From assembly GCA_031281485.1 (NCBI GenBank), contig JAITFI010000053.1, positions 1 through 32,866 of the forward strand: DNA of 32,866 nt, written 5' to 3'. Shown one piece after another: positions 14,556-23,175 of this stretch. Every line of letters starts with the position of its first letter. Position 1 is the first letter of the stretch. The DNA comes from Chitinispirillales bacterium. GTDB lineage: Bacteria > Fibrobacterota > Chitinivibrionia > Chitinivibrionales > Chitinispirillaceae. Position numbers and translations under genes: made by a program. Under the pieces are notes generated by a model. That model was not told the origin of the DNA and did not search any database. It was given only the letters and a program-made list of their open reading frames with translations.

Positions 14556-17363
14556 TTAAAACCACGTTTTAATTTCAAGAGAGAAAACCCACGTTCCCCA
14601 ATCGTTCTTATCCTGAGCGGTAAAATCCGTCACGGGCCGTTGCCCGTCTGCCGGACGACTTTTGTTCTCTTCACGCTGCGCCTGATTCACTTTTTCGTAA
14701 TACTCATTCAAGCCCTTGTCCTCATGAGTCACATACTTGACGCGTCCGTGCAACCCCACACGCTCGAGCATATCCCAGTCAAAACCGAGCCCGTAGGCCA
14801 TGTCGACGTAGTTGATGGGAACATTTACAAAATTATCCGGTTTGACACCCGAGGCGGTCAACTCCGCCTTATTTCCGGCCGTATTTATGTAAGTCAGCGT
14901 CGTAGGATTAACTATTCTGCCGTCGTTGGTATTCGTACTTTTGACGCGTATCATCCACGCGTCCCGCGCGCGCCAATTTTCATAACCAAAAAGCCCCAAC
15001 AAATAGAAACTCTTATGAAGCGCTATCGCCGGCTCAAGCCTTACATACATTGACCACATAAGCATCTCTTTCGCATCGTCGGAAAACGCCAACGGTTTCA
15101 CCGAACTTGAAATTCCGTGAAGCCCGACGTAACCGCCCACAAACAAATCTCTCTTGTAACCGAGAAACGCGCCTATGTCGTAAGCCGCGTCAAGCTCAAG
15201 ATTAAACGTATATTTCTTATTTTCCGGCACCCAAGACGAAGATGTGCTTAACGTAGTATCCCACACAAATTCCGTCGCGCTGTCCGGTTTGGAGGGATCG
15301 CCGTAAACCGCTTTGTAACCGCCGCTGAAAGACTGGTTCAATATTGTGGACGACGCGCTGTCTCTGGTAATTTCATAATAACCATAGCTCACGCCCGGAC
15401 GAAACGTATTTAAATGCCAGTTATTGTACGCGTCCGCCGCTGATTTATACGGGACAAATCCCTCCATCATGGCTAAAAAATCGCTCCTCAACCCGCCTGC
15501 GCCCGGTCCGGCGACCGCGCGCCAATCATTGTTCGTGGAATAAGAAGAGGCGTGCGCAAAACTCTCATCCCCCAACCTGCCTTTATAGTTCCTTCCCCTC
15601 GTTTTAACCGAGTTATCCACAATACCGTTCCCCCATCTGTTGTAAGAACTGTGGAAAAAAGAGAACATATCCGCCCCGTTAAGGCGATACGGGAAGAACA
15701 AGATGTCCCGTCCCTCCTCAATATTAAAGTGCTGGCCGTATTTGAGCCTCAAGTGTCCGTATCCCGATAATTTAGGGGTGAACGTCAGGTTCAAACCCGC
15801 CATATTCTGCGCGTACGGAGACCCCTCGCCGCGGGCGATAAACTTGCCGGCGCCCACCATGTTTGATCCATACGCGAAAAACGCGTCCTGAGGCACGGCG
15901 AAGGAAAACGGCGAGTAAAATCCCTTACTGATATACGCGATATCCGCCTCTACGGGCAAAAAGCCGTTGTTGTAACCCAGCTTTGTGTAAAAAGCTGGGA
16001 CGAAACCGCCGCCAACGACACCCTTGTTATTATAGTACTCCGGATGAGATCCCGAAATTCCGCCGGATATTTCGGCATCAACGGCATCCCCGCTCGTTCT
16101 ATACCCCAATCGATCTCTATCGGTACGTGTCGAGGACGTATCGTAAAACCACACGGTATCAACTTTACTTAACGCCACATCGGCGTGTATTGTGAACTTA
16201 TCGCTTATAGAACCCTTTATATCGGTGGAAATTATTTTAGGTTCCTTGACAAATATTGAATCTTTGCCGCCAAACTCGACAATCAGCGGATATTTACGCT
16301 CGTAGTTGGAGCTGTTACGGGCTACCCACGCGTTATCATTGGACACATACAAAATATCGTCAGTGTAATTAATGCCGACGTAGTTGAGTCCCCAAATCAT
16401 GTCCCCAAACATCTTCGCCTTCGCGAGACGGGCGTGAATAACGTGGCGGTATGAATCGCCCATGCCGTGCCCCTTTGCCGGAAACGGACCCTCCGCGCCG
16501 TCGGCGTAACCCAAATCGCCGCCGAAATCGACATATTCGCGCTCGAAGTTGTCGTAACGCTCAAACGTCCCGTAAACAAAGTTGGCGTAAATATCCGCCG
16601 GAAGGTTGATGCTCTCTACGTTTATGCCGTTGAAAGGCTTCTTGTTCCAAGCCGCGCGCCCGGACTTTTCGCCCTTGGCGATATTGTACTCGTAATACCT
16701 CGCTATAGGCTGCTCCACCTCAAAGGGCAGATACTCCCACGCGAAAGTACGCGGCTGCGCCTTCCAAACCGTGAGCGGGGAGGCCTCCGTCCACAAGGTA
16801 TTTCCGAGCTTCACCCAAAAGGAGGCCGGAACGGTGCGCACCGCAATGCCGGCGCACATATCCTCGTGGATCGTTATGCTGTTGCCGACCTTATCGTTTC
16901 TGTACTGGTACGGCAAGAAACCGTCGTCGTTGGGACCGTTGCTTGTACCGGTCTCACTATAATCGTGATATCCGACAAGCGTATGCTGGAACCCGAGTTT
17001 CGCCCACAAAACCGTATTTCTCCCGGCCCGCGCCACCATACCGAGGCGGAACAAGTTGTCGTTCCCCTCCCATCCGGACTGTATGTAGCTTCTGTCGGCC
17101 AGCATATACCCGGGAGCGTCATACCCCAAATCGTGGTACTGCACCTTAAGCCGCGCCTCGCCTGAAAACGAGACCGGGCTTGACCCGCCGGAGACAAGCG
17201 TCGACTGAACCTTGCCCTCAAGGTCGTCGACCGAACCGGCCAATCTGTCAACCCTGTCGGACAGCGACTCCGCATCCGTAACGGCAGGCATGGCAACGGC
17301 GAACATCGCAACCGCCGCAGCTATACGAGTTATGCGGACCATTCGTTTGTTAAAAATAGCCAA
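14556..17363 (-). CDS. Large outer-membrane beta-barrel protein with N-terminal coiled coil
   Basis: A 935-residue predicted outer-membrane protein. A TTG start at 17363 is chosen because AGGAGG lies 5 bases upstream, while the ATG seven codons in has no ribosome site. The signal peptide ends at about residue 31 (VTDA|ES). A heptad segment (LSDRVDRLAGSVDDLEGKV) is followed by VSFSGEARLKVQY, the first barrel strand, and aromatic-girdle strands to the C-terminal KTWF. The layout (signal, short coiled coil, SGE or GGE strand, barrel) matches the next gene, so the two may share ancestry or partner with one another. It lies 80 bases after the ABC ATPase stop and appears to belong to the same operon. 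No close named family is recognised. Adhesion to substrate is an alternative to porin function. Confidence 0.75.
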   Translation of the reverse strand: MAIFNKRMVRITRIAAAVAMFAVAMPAVTDAESLSDRVDRLAGSVDDLEGKVQSTLVSGGSSPVSFSGEARLKVQYHDLGYDAPGYMLADRSYIQSGWEGNDNLFRLGMVARAGRNTVLWAKLGFQHTLVGYHDYSETGTSNGPNDDGFLPYQYRNDKVGNSITIHEDMCAGIAVRTVPASFWVKLGNTLWTEASPLTVWKAQPRTFAWEYLPFEVEQPIARYYEYNIAKGEKSGRAAWNKKPFNGINVESINLPADIYANFVYGTFERYDNFEREYVDFGGDLGYADGAEGPFPAKGHGMGDSYRHVIHARLAKAKMFGDMIWGLNYVGINYTDDILYVSNDNAWVARNSSNYERKYPLIVEFGGKDSIFVKEPKIISTDIKGSISDKFTIHADVALSKVDTVWFYDTSSTRTDRDRLGYRTSGDAVDAEISGGISGSHPEYYNNKGVVGGGFVPAFYTKLGYNNGFLPVEADIAYISKGFYSPFSFAVPQDAFFAYGSNMVGAGKFIARGEGSPYAQNMAGLNLTFTPKLSGYGHLRLKYGQHFNIEEGRDILFFPYRLNGADMFSFFHSSYNRWGNGIVDNSVKTRGRNYKGRLGDESFAHASSYSTNNDWRAVAGPGAGGLRSDFLAMMEGFVPYKSAADAYNNWHLNTFRPGVSYGYYEITRDSASSTILNQSFSGGYKAVYGDPSKPDSATEFVWDTTLSTSSSWVPENKKYTFNLELDAAYDIGAFLGYKRDLFVGGYVGLHGISSSVKPLAFSDDAKEMLMWSMYVRLEPAIALHKSFYLLGLFGYENWRARDAWMIRVKSTNTNDGRIVNPTTLTYINTAGNKAELTASGVKPDNFVNVPINYVDMAYGLGFDWDMLERVGLHGRVKYVTHEDKGLNEYYEKVNQAQREENKSRPADGQRPVTDFTAQDKNDWGTWVFSLEIKTWF

Positions 17364-17443
17364 ACGGACCTCCTATCTTTAATCTTTAAATAGTATTTTT
17401 TTATCTTCAGACAACGTTTTTATTCCGGCGAATACAGCGGTCC

Positions 17444-18226
17444 TCACCTTTTAATCCATTCTTTATGTATTTCCGGAATATCTTCAAGCAGCTGTATTGT
17501 ATGCTCGCTCTTGGGGCGCAGCGTCACATCGTCGGGCGCGCCTTGTTCCACTATCTTTCCCTTGTGCATTATGAAGAGGCGGTCGCTGACGTAGTAGGCG
17601 AGACCGATGTCGTGCGTGATGAAGACTATCGTCATGCTTAACTCTTGTTTCAGCTTCATCAAATAATCCAAAATATTGGCCCGCACACAAGCGTCGACCA
17701 TGCTTGTCGGCTCGTCGGCTATCAGCACCTTAGGCTTCAGGACAAAGATTCTTGCCAAAAGCATCCGCTGCATCTGGCCGCCGGACAATTCAAAGGGGTA
17801 CTTCCCCTCAAGCTCGGAGGGTTTGACATTGACGGCAAGGAGCGCTTGGTCCACGCGCTCCTCCATCTCGCTGTTGGAGGGTTTTTCTTTATATATGCCG
17901 AAAGCCGCTTTGAGTTGCGAGCGGATCGTGAAGAACTGGTTGAAGCAACTGAACGGGTCTTGGAAGACCGCCTGCACCTCGCGCCAATGGACGTTGTAGT
18001 CGGTGATGGGGGCGCCCTTGTAGGTGAACGTGCCGGAGGTCGGGTGGTGCAAGCCGAGCATCATCTTGGCTAAGACGCTCTTTCCGCAGCCGGAACCTCC
18101 CACGAGCGAGACGATCTCGCCGTCCTTAATGTTGAACGACACGTCGTCCACGGCTTTCACTAATTTCTTACCGTGCCCGAACGTGCATACGCTGTTCTGC
18201 GCCTCAAATAGTATGTCATTCTGCAT
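17444..18226 (-). CDS. ABC transporter ATPase, OppF/DppF type
   Basis: A 260-residue nucleotide-binding subunit of an oligopeptide/oligosaccharide-class importer. Walker A GGSGCGKS lies near residues 43-50; the Q-loop is VFQDPFS; the signature is LSGGQMQR; Walker B is VLIADEPTS; and the switch histidine is in FITHD. GAGG lies 7 bases before the ATG at 18226. The start overlaps the end of the partner ATPase by 11 bases, implying coupled translation. It is shorter than many OppF proteins because the C-terminal Cys-containing oligopeptide-transporter extension is missing. In context it energises uptake through the two permeases upstream. Confidence 0.9.
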   Translation of the reverse strand: MQNDILFEAQNSVCTFGHGKKLVKAVDDVSFNIKDGEIVSLVGGSGCGKSVLAKMMLGLHHPTSGTFTYKGAPITDYNVHWREVQAVFQDPFSCFNQFFTIRSQLKAAFGIYKEKPSNSEMEERVDQALLAVNVKPSELEGKYPFELSGGQMQRMLLARIFVLKPKVLIADEPTSMVDACVRANILDYLMKLKQELSMTIVFITHDIGLAYYVSDRLFIMHKGKIVEQGAPDDVTLRPKSEHTIQLLEDIPEIHKEWIKR

Positions 18227-19187
18227 AATCGCACCTCACTTGCCTGTCGCCCACGATTCTTATCTCCTGTTTGTTCTGCTTGCACTCCGGTTTCGCCTGC
18301 GGGCAGCGCTCGGCGAAGCGGCATCCTGTTATGGGGTTGGCCAAATTGGGCGGCGCGCCCTCTATGGCCGTCGGCTTGCGCTGCTTCTGGCCCGGCTCGG
18401 CGCTGAGCATAGCGCCCATCAGCGCTTTGGTATACGGGTGGCGGGGGTCGAAGACCACCTGCTCCGCCGTGCCCTTCTCGACGATCTCTCCGGCGTACAT
18501 GATGGCTATGTTGTTGGCCACGTGGCGCAAGAGCGGCAGTTCGTGCGTGATGAAGATCATCGTCGAGAAGATGCCCTTTTCAAGCAGATCGAATATCATC
18601 TTTATGACGACCTTCTGCGTCGTGACGTCAAGCGCGGAGGTCGGCTCGTCGGCTATCACCATCTGCGGGTTTAAGAGCGTGGAGATGCCGATGACCGACC
18701 TCTGCCTCTCTCCGGCGGTGAGCTGGATCGGGTGTGAGTTGAGCACCTTGTTCGTATCCATCCCGAAGAGATCGAACCGCTCTTTCAAGCGTTCGTAAAT
18801 CTGCTTCTTGTCGACGCCCTTTATGTGGGCGGCCATCACGTCGGCCGCGATGTCCTTGACCTTGCGCGTGGGGTTCAGAGCGTTGAACGCGCCCTGAGGT
18901 ATCATAGAGACCTTGCGCGAAAGGATATTCGCGCGGACATCCTCAGGGGAGCGATTCATGAGCGACTCGCCGCCCACCCGCACATCCCCGCTTGTGGGGT
19001 AGAGCGGCGGGATGAAAAGCCCCATTAGCCCGTTCACAAGCGTCGACTTGCCGCAACCCGACTCACCCGCTATCCCCAATATCTCCCCTTGCTCCATAGT
19101 GAAAGAGACGTCGGTGACCGCGTGTATCTTCTGACCGAAGCGGGTCAGATAGTGCAAACTCAGTTTATCTACCTCAAATATAGCCAT
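18216..19187 (-). CDS. ABC transporter ATPase, OppD/DppD type
   Basis: A 323-residue ATPase partnering the OppF-type subunit. Walker A is GESGCGKS and Walker B is MVIADEPTSALD. The signature is LTAGERQR where LSGG(M/Q)RQR is usual, so one of the two composite ATP sites may be weakened, as in many heterodimeric ABC pairs. The C-terminal extension has the four-cysteine motif of the family (CRFAERCPQAKPEC, with a further C near the end), which in DppD-like proteins binds an iron-sulphur cluster. It lies 24 bases after the OppC-type permease and overlaps the next gene. Confidence 0.9.
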   Translation of the reverse strand: MAIFEVDKLSLHYLTRFGQKIHAVTDVSFTMEQGEILGIAGESGCGKSTLVNGLMGLFIPPLYPTSGDVRVGGESLMNRSPEDVRANILSRKVSMIPQGAFNALNPTRKVKDIAADVMAAHIKGVDKKQIYERLKERFDLFGMDTNKVLNSHPIQLTAGERQRSVIGISTLLNPQMVIADEPTSALDVTTQKVVIKMIFDLLEKGIFSTMIFITHELPLLRHVANNIAIMYAGEIVEKGTAEQVVFDPRHPYTKALMGAMLSAEPGQKQRKPTAIEGAPPNLANPITGCRFAERCPQAKPECKQNKQEIRIVGDRQVRCDYAE

Positions 19188-19211
19188 AGCGTTTTCCGTT
19201 CCCCTCCCCCC

Positions 19212-20045
19212 CTACTTACGCAGGCGGGGGTTGAAGACACCCTCCATGGAGGTATTGATAAGGTAAAGGGCAAAGACGATCAATGTGATGACGACCGTGG
19301 CGGGGATGAACGCCCACCATATACCGTCGCCGAGCGCGCCCGTGTTCTTCGCCTGATTCAGAATGGTCCCGAGCGACACCGTGTCCATCGGCCCGAGGCC
19401 GATCATGGAGATGGCCGCCTCGGAGAGTATGCCCGACGACACCTGCAAGATGAACACCATGAACACGTACGAGAATATGTACGGCAGGATGTGCACCAAA
19501 AGCACGCGCAACGTATTGTCGCCGTTCAGTTTTGCAAGCGATATGTGATCCTTGCTCTTGAGCGCCGCGGACTGGGCCCTCACGGCGCGGGCGCTCCACG
19601 TCCAAGTCGTCATGCCGATGATCACCCCGATAAGGGTGAGCGACCGCCCCTCGCTGAAACTCGCGCTTATAAGGATAAGCACCACGAACGAGGGTATGAC
19701 GACGAAGAGGTTCGTCACCATATTGAGTATATCGTCCACAACCCCGCCCCTGAAACCGCCGTAGATGCCTATCAGGGTGCCTATGGTAGTGGCTATGACC
19801 CCGGCCAAAAAGCCGACGAAGAGCGACGACCTGAGCCCCAGAAGCAAGAGCGAAACGTAATCGCGCCCGAGGTCGTCCATCCCCAAGATAAACTTGGCTG
19901 TGGGAGCGTCGTACTGGGCGCCCACGCGGGCCGTCGTTATCTTGTAAAAGAGCGGGCCGACAAGCGCGATAAGCAGCGTCAGCAAAAAGATCGACGCGCC
20001 TATTACAAACATCGGAGACTTCAATAAATTTTTCAGCAGTTTCAT
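19212..20045 (-). CDS. ABC transporter permease, OppC/DppC type
   Basis: A 277-residue inner-membrane permease. The ATG at 20045 is chosen (MKLLKNLLKSP); a TTG two codons upstream at 20051 would overlap the previous stop and is possible. The order is a short N-tail, TM1, a periplasmic segment containing FILGMDDLGRD (the family's typical LGTDxLGRD site), then four or five more membrane helices with the cytoplasmic EAA loop (LNGDNTLRVLLVHILP). It is translationally close to the OppB-type gene and completes a heterodimeric channel. Confidence 0.9.
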   Translation of the reverse strand: MKLLKNLLKSPMFVIGASIFLLTLLIALVGPLFYKITTARVGAQYDAPTAKFILGMDDLGRDYVSLLLLGLRSSLFVGFLAGVIATTIGTLIGIYGGFRGGVVDDILNMVTNLFVVIPSFVVLILISASFSEGRSLTLIGVIIGMTTWTWSARAVRAQSAALKSKDHISLAKLNGDNTLRVLLVHILPYIFSYVFMVFILQVSSGILSEAAISMIGLGPMDTVSLGTILNQAKNTGALGDGIWWAFIPATVVITLIVFALYLINTSMEGVFNPRLRK

Positions 20046-20047
20046 TG

Positions 20048-21124
20048 TCAAACCCCCTTACCCATCTGAAGACCGGCTTTGACGCGGGGATCGAGGAACC
20101 CGATCAATATGTCAACCGTAAAGTTCGCTATGAGCACCGACACGGTGACAATGAGCGTACACCCCTGAATCATCGGATAGTCGTTGTTCTGAATGGCCGT
20201 GAGCATCGCCATACCGAGCCCCGGATAGGAGAAGATCATCTCGGTTATGAGCGCCCCCCCGATCATCGTGCCCAAACTCAGGGCGAGGCCGGTGATCTGA
20301 GGCAGCATGGCGTTGCGGAAGAGGTAGGTCAAAATCTTCCCCTCCTTGAGCCCGAGCCATTTGGCGTACTTTATGTAGTCCGTCCCAAGTTCGTATATGC
20401 CCATCGACCTCATACCGATAGCCTGCCCGCCCGCCAAGATCAGGAAGATCGAGAAGAAGGGCAGCACGTAGTGGTAAGCCGCCGACGAGAAGAAGGCCAT
20501 TGAGAAGGAGGGCATGACGCTGTTGGCGTAACCGCCCATCGCCGGAAACCACGGCAACAGCACCGCGAAGTAGTAAACGAGCAGCATTCCGAACACGAAG
20601 AACGGGAAGGAGCTCAAAATCAGGGCGAACGGGAAGAAGACCTTGTCGAACACGCCGCGCCTGTACGCCGCCAGCGCCCCGAGTATGTTGCCGACTATCC
20701 ACCCGAAGAGGATCGTCGGAAGCTGCAGTGCGATAGTCCAGGGCACCGCCTCCTTGATCACATCGACCACCTTTTTGGGGTACTTCTGGAACGAGGTCCC
20801 GAGGTCGCCCATAAGGCACATCTTTATGTAGTTGCCGAACTGCTCAAGCCTTCCGGCCTTCATCGGCTTCCCCTCGGCGTCGCGCAGCAATTGACCGTCT
20901 TTTCCGACTTTGGCGAGGCCGAACTCTTGGAGGTACTTCTCCTCCTTCTTACGGGCGTCCTCATTGCTGAGGCCCGTGGCGGCCTTGCCCATGATGATGT
21001 CGACAGGGTTGTTCTTCCCAAGGCGCGGTAGGAAAAAATTAATCGTCACCGCGACCAAAAAGGTCAGGAAGTACCACCCCGCCCTCATCAGAACAAACCT
21101 GAGTGTAGGATACTGTTTAAGCAT
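20048..21124 (-). CDS. ABC transporter permease, OppB/DppB type
   Basis: A 358-residue permease with TM1 at about residues 13-33, a long periplasmic region of about 90 residues that includes the family motif GDLGTSF, and five further helices. The EAA loop is present (YAKWLGLKEGKILTYLFRNA), as is the C-terminal GFLDPR characteristic of this family. The start has AAGGGGAG just upstream. It follows the binding-protein gene after 108 bases that hold a hairpin, a common arrangement that lets the binding protein be made in excess over the membrane parts. Confidence 0.9.
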   Translation of the reverse strand: MLKQYPTLRFVLMRAGWYFLTFLVAVTINFFLPRLGKNNPVDIIMGKAATGLSNEDARKKEEKYLQEFGLAKVGKDGQLLRDAEGKPMKAGRLEQFGNYIKMCLMGDLGTSFQKYPKKVVDVIKEAVPWTIALQLPTILFGWIVGNILGALAAYRRGVFDKVFFPFALILSSFPFFVFGMLLVYYFAVLLPWFPAMGGYANSVMPSFSMAFFSSAAYHYVLPFFSIFLILAGGQAIGMRSMGIYELGTDYIKYAKWLGLKEGKILTYLFRNAMLPQITGLALSLGTMIGGALITEMIFSYPGLGMAMLTAIQNNDYPMIQGCTLIVTVSVLIANFTVDILIGFLDPRVKAGLQMGKGV

Positions 21125-21172
21125 GGCTCCCCTTAAAATCAGTGTTTAAAAACAATCACGTTGGGATCAAAT

Positions 21173-21200
21173 GCGGGGGCTCAAAATTTTGAGTCCCCGC
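21173..21200. repeat. Intra-operon hairpin between binding protein and permease genes
   Basis: An inverted repeat of 14 bases per arm with one internal mismatch (GCGGGGGCTCAAAA with TTTTGAGTCCCCGC). No T-run follows on the minus strand, so it is not a standard terminator. Its position 32 bases past the binding-protein stop fits an mRNA-stabilising or attenuating structure. The outer ATGCGGGG/CCCCGC bases resemble module C of the dispersed repeats. Confidence 0.6.
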
Positions 21201-21232
21201 GACCGCATATTAGATACAATCACAACTCAATA

Positions 21233-23068
21233 TCATTTGACCGGTTGGAGATTCCAGAGAATCTTTGTGCTGGCCCCGACCCACGGCAACAGGGGCGGCG
21301 CGTACGGGTTCGCGCTCGTCGGCCAGCCCTTCCACGCCTTGCTGCTGAACTCGTAGAACTGCTCCGGCAAATAGCAGAGCGGGAGCGCCGGCTGGTCCTG
21401 CATGAATATCTTGTTCAACTCGCGGTACGCGGCTATCAAATCCTCTTCCTTATCAAGCGTCGGGATCTTTTTCAGCAACTCGTCGACTTTGGGGTTGTAA
21501 CCTTTATCCTTGGGGCTGTTGTAGCGGCCCTGATTTTCGTTCATCTTGTTGTCGCCGCCCACGGGCACCCAGTTGCGGGAGGACATGACCGACTCGAAAC
21601 GGTTCCACGGGAGCGACGGCGTGACCGACGCCGCGGGCTTGTGCATGATCAGGTCGAAGTTGCCCGACGGCAACGCCGGCCAATAGAGGCTGGCGTCGAC
21701 AGGCCCTTCGCGCACGTCCATGCCGGCGGCGCGCAAACCCTTCACCGCGATCTGAACCATGGCCTCCCAGTCGGACCAACCGGCGGGGACTGTGATCGAC
21801 AAAACAGGCAGCTTGTTCCCGGCTTTGTCGGTCATGTAGTCGAGCGTGCTGTCTTTGTCGCCTCTCTTGTATACGGACTTGTAACCGGCGTCGGCAAGAA
21901 TCGCTCTGGCCTTCGCGGGATCGTAAGCAACGCCGAACTCTTTAGCGTCGTCGGCGTTGAAGTACTTGCCCTCGAGCCCCTGATTCATGATGAGGCCGGG
22001 CTGCACGTCGGGGGCGTAGCCGGAAACGGCCAGCTCCTTGATATCGGCGTAACTGATGGCGGCGGCCATGGCGCGGCGGTACTGCGGGTCATTCAGCGGC
22101 GCTTTGGTCGTGTTTATCAGCAGCATGGGCATCGCGCCCGGAACAAAGTAGGGGGCTTCGTCGTACCATGTGCTCACCCCGTCCTTCTTCTTCAGCCATA
22201 TACGCGGCATAAAGGTCTGCGAGGCGTCGAGCTTGCCCTGCTGGAGGGCGATCGCGAAGTGGTCGTTATTCTTATATATAGGATGTATGATGTACTCGGG
22301 CGCGGGGAGCTTGCCGCCGTATATGGCCTCGTTGCCCCAATAATCGTCGCGGCGTTTGATCACGATCCTCTCGTTTGAGGAGTGCTCTATATTGTAGGGG
22401 CCGGATACGACCGGATCCTTGTCGATCTTCAGCTTTTGAACGGCGCTCAGGTCGTTCCCGTTATCGGCCAGAAGCTTCTCAAACACGTGGGACGGGACGA
22501 TGCGGATAGCCTGCAGGTGGTCGAGGATAACGAGCGGGTTGTTGCGCTTGGTCTTATCAACCATAAACGAGAGCCGTTCCACGCCGTCAACCGTCTCAAC
22601 CTTGATCTCGGAGATGAAGTCGATGGCGAAAGCGGTGGCCGCGCCCGGGAAACGGCGCCCCAGCTCAAAGACGAACTTTACGTCCGTGGAGGTAACCGGC
22701 TGCCCGTCGCTCCACATGGCCTTGGGGTTCAGGTCGACGACGACCTTGTCGTTGTCGCGGGAGACCAGCGTGCCGAGTAACGGCTCGAACTTTCCGTCTA
22801 ACGAGTTGTAAGTCAGAATAGTCTCGTACATGAGGTTGAACTTATCGCCGACCGGCCACGCCGCCTGCCAACTCTCAGCAATGGGGTTGAATGTGTTCGG
22901 GTCGCCCCACTGCGAACCGGCCAAGTAAAGCGTTTTGCTCCGCGCAAACCCGGACTCGGAACCGCCCGACGCCTCTCCGTCGCTATCCTTCTTTCCACCG
23001 CCGCAAGACACAAGGCCCAAAAGCGCCGCGCCGACAACCAACTTTTTAAGAACCGAGACACACTTCAT
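21233..23068 (-). CDS. Substrate-binding lipoprotein of an oligosaccharide/oligopeptide ABC importer
   Basis: A 611-residue family 5 (cluster C) extracellular binding protein. The ATG at 23068 follows GAAGAGG at 5 bases; an upstream in-frame ATG at 23101 lacks this. The lipobox LVSC places the lipidated cysteine at about residue 22, and a Gly/Ser/Asp linker follows. DPNTFNP near the mature start and MWSDGQPVTSTDVKF are the family signatures. The C-terminal half contains GWPTSANPYAPP, which recalls sugar-binding members such as the Thermotoga beta-glucan binding proteins more than peptide binders, but this is by memory. With a cellulase and two barrels downstream, cellodextrins or related beta-glucans are the likeliest ligands. 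First gene of the operon. Confidence 0.87.
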   Translation of the reverse strand: MKCVSVLKKLVVGAALLGLVSCGGGKKDSDGEASGGSESGFARSKTLYLAGSQWGDPNTFNPIAESWQAAWPVGDKFNLMYETILTYNSLDGKFEPLLGTLVSRDNDKVVVDLNPKAMWSDGQPVTSTDVKFVFELGRRFPGAATAFAIDFISEIKVETVDGVERLSFMVDKTKRNNPLVILDHLQAIRIVPSHVFEKLLADNGNDLSAVQKLKIDKDPVVSGPYNIEHSSNERIVIKRRDDYWGNEAIYGGKLPAPEYIIHPIYKNNDHFAIALQQGKLDASQTFMPRIWLKKKDGVSTWYDEAPYFVPGAMPMLLINTTKAPLNDPQYRRAMAAAISYADIKELAVSGYAPDVQPGLIMNQGLEGKYFNADDAKEFGVAYDPAKARAILADAGYKSVYKRGDKDSTLDYMTDKAGNKLPVLSITVPAGWSDWEAMVQIAVKGLRAAGMDVREGPVDASLYWPALPSGNFDLIMHKPAASVTPSLPWNRFESVMSSRNWVPVGGDNKMNENQGRYNSPKDKGYNPKVDELLKKIPTLDKEEDLIAAYRELNKIFMQDQPALPLCYLPEQFYEFSSKAWKGWPTSANPYAPPLLPWVGASTKILWNLQPVK

Positions 23069-23129
23069 GCAGACCTCTTCCGAATAGGGTTTATGTTTCA
23101 TGTTAAATTTTACAGAATCAAAACGTCTA

Positions 23130-23157
23130 ATTATAAATATATTATTTGCAACATCAA
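23130..23157 (-). promoter_or_regulatory. Promoter of the transporter/porin/cellulase operon
   Basis: On the minus strand TTGATG (complement of 23152-23157) and TATAAT (complement of 23130-23135) are separated by 16 bases, a good sigma-70-type pair about 60 bases before the binding-protein ATG. The 17-base block AATAATATATTTATAAT that ends in the -10 box is identical in the promoter of pal. Confidence 0.65.
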
Positions 23158-23175
23158 AGGCAAAAAAATCTTTTT

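Noticed and set aside
17404-17412. Second hammerhead (CTGAAGA on the minus strand)
   Set aside because: The CUGANGA-like heptamer stands alone; the G10.1-C11.1 pair, GAAA and a stem I in register are missing.
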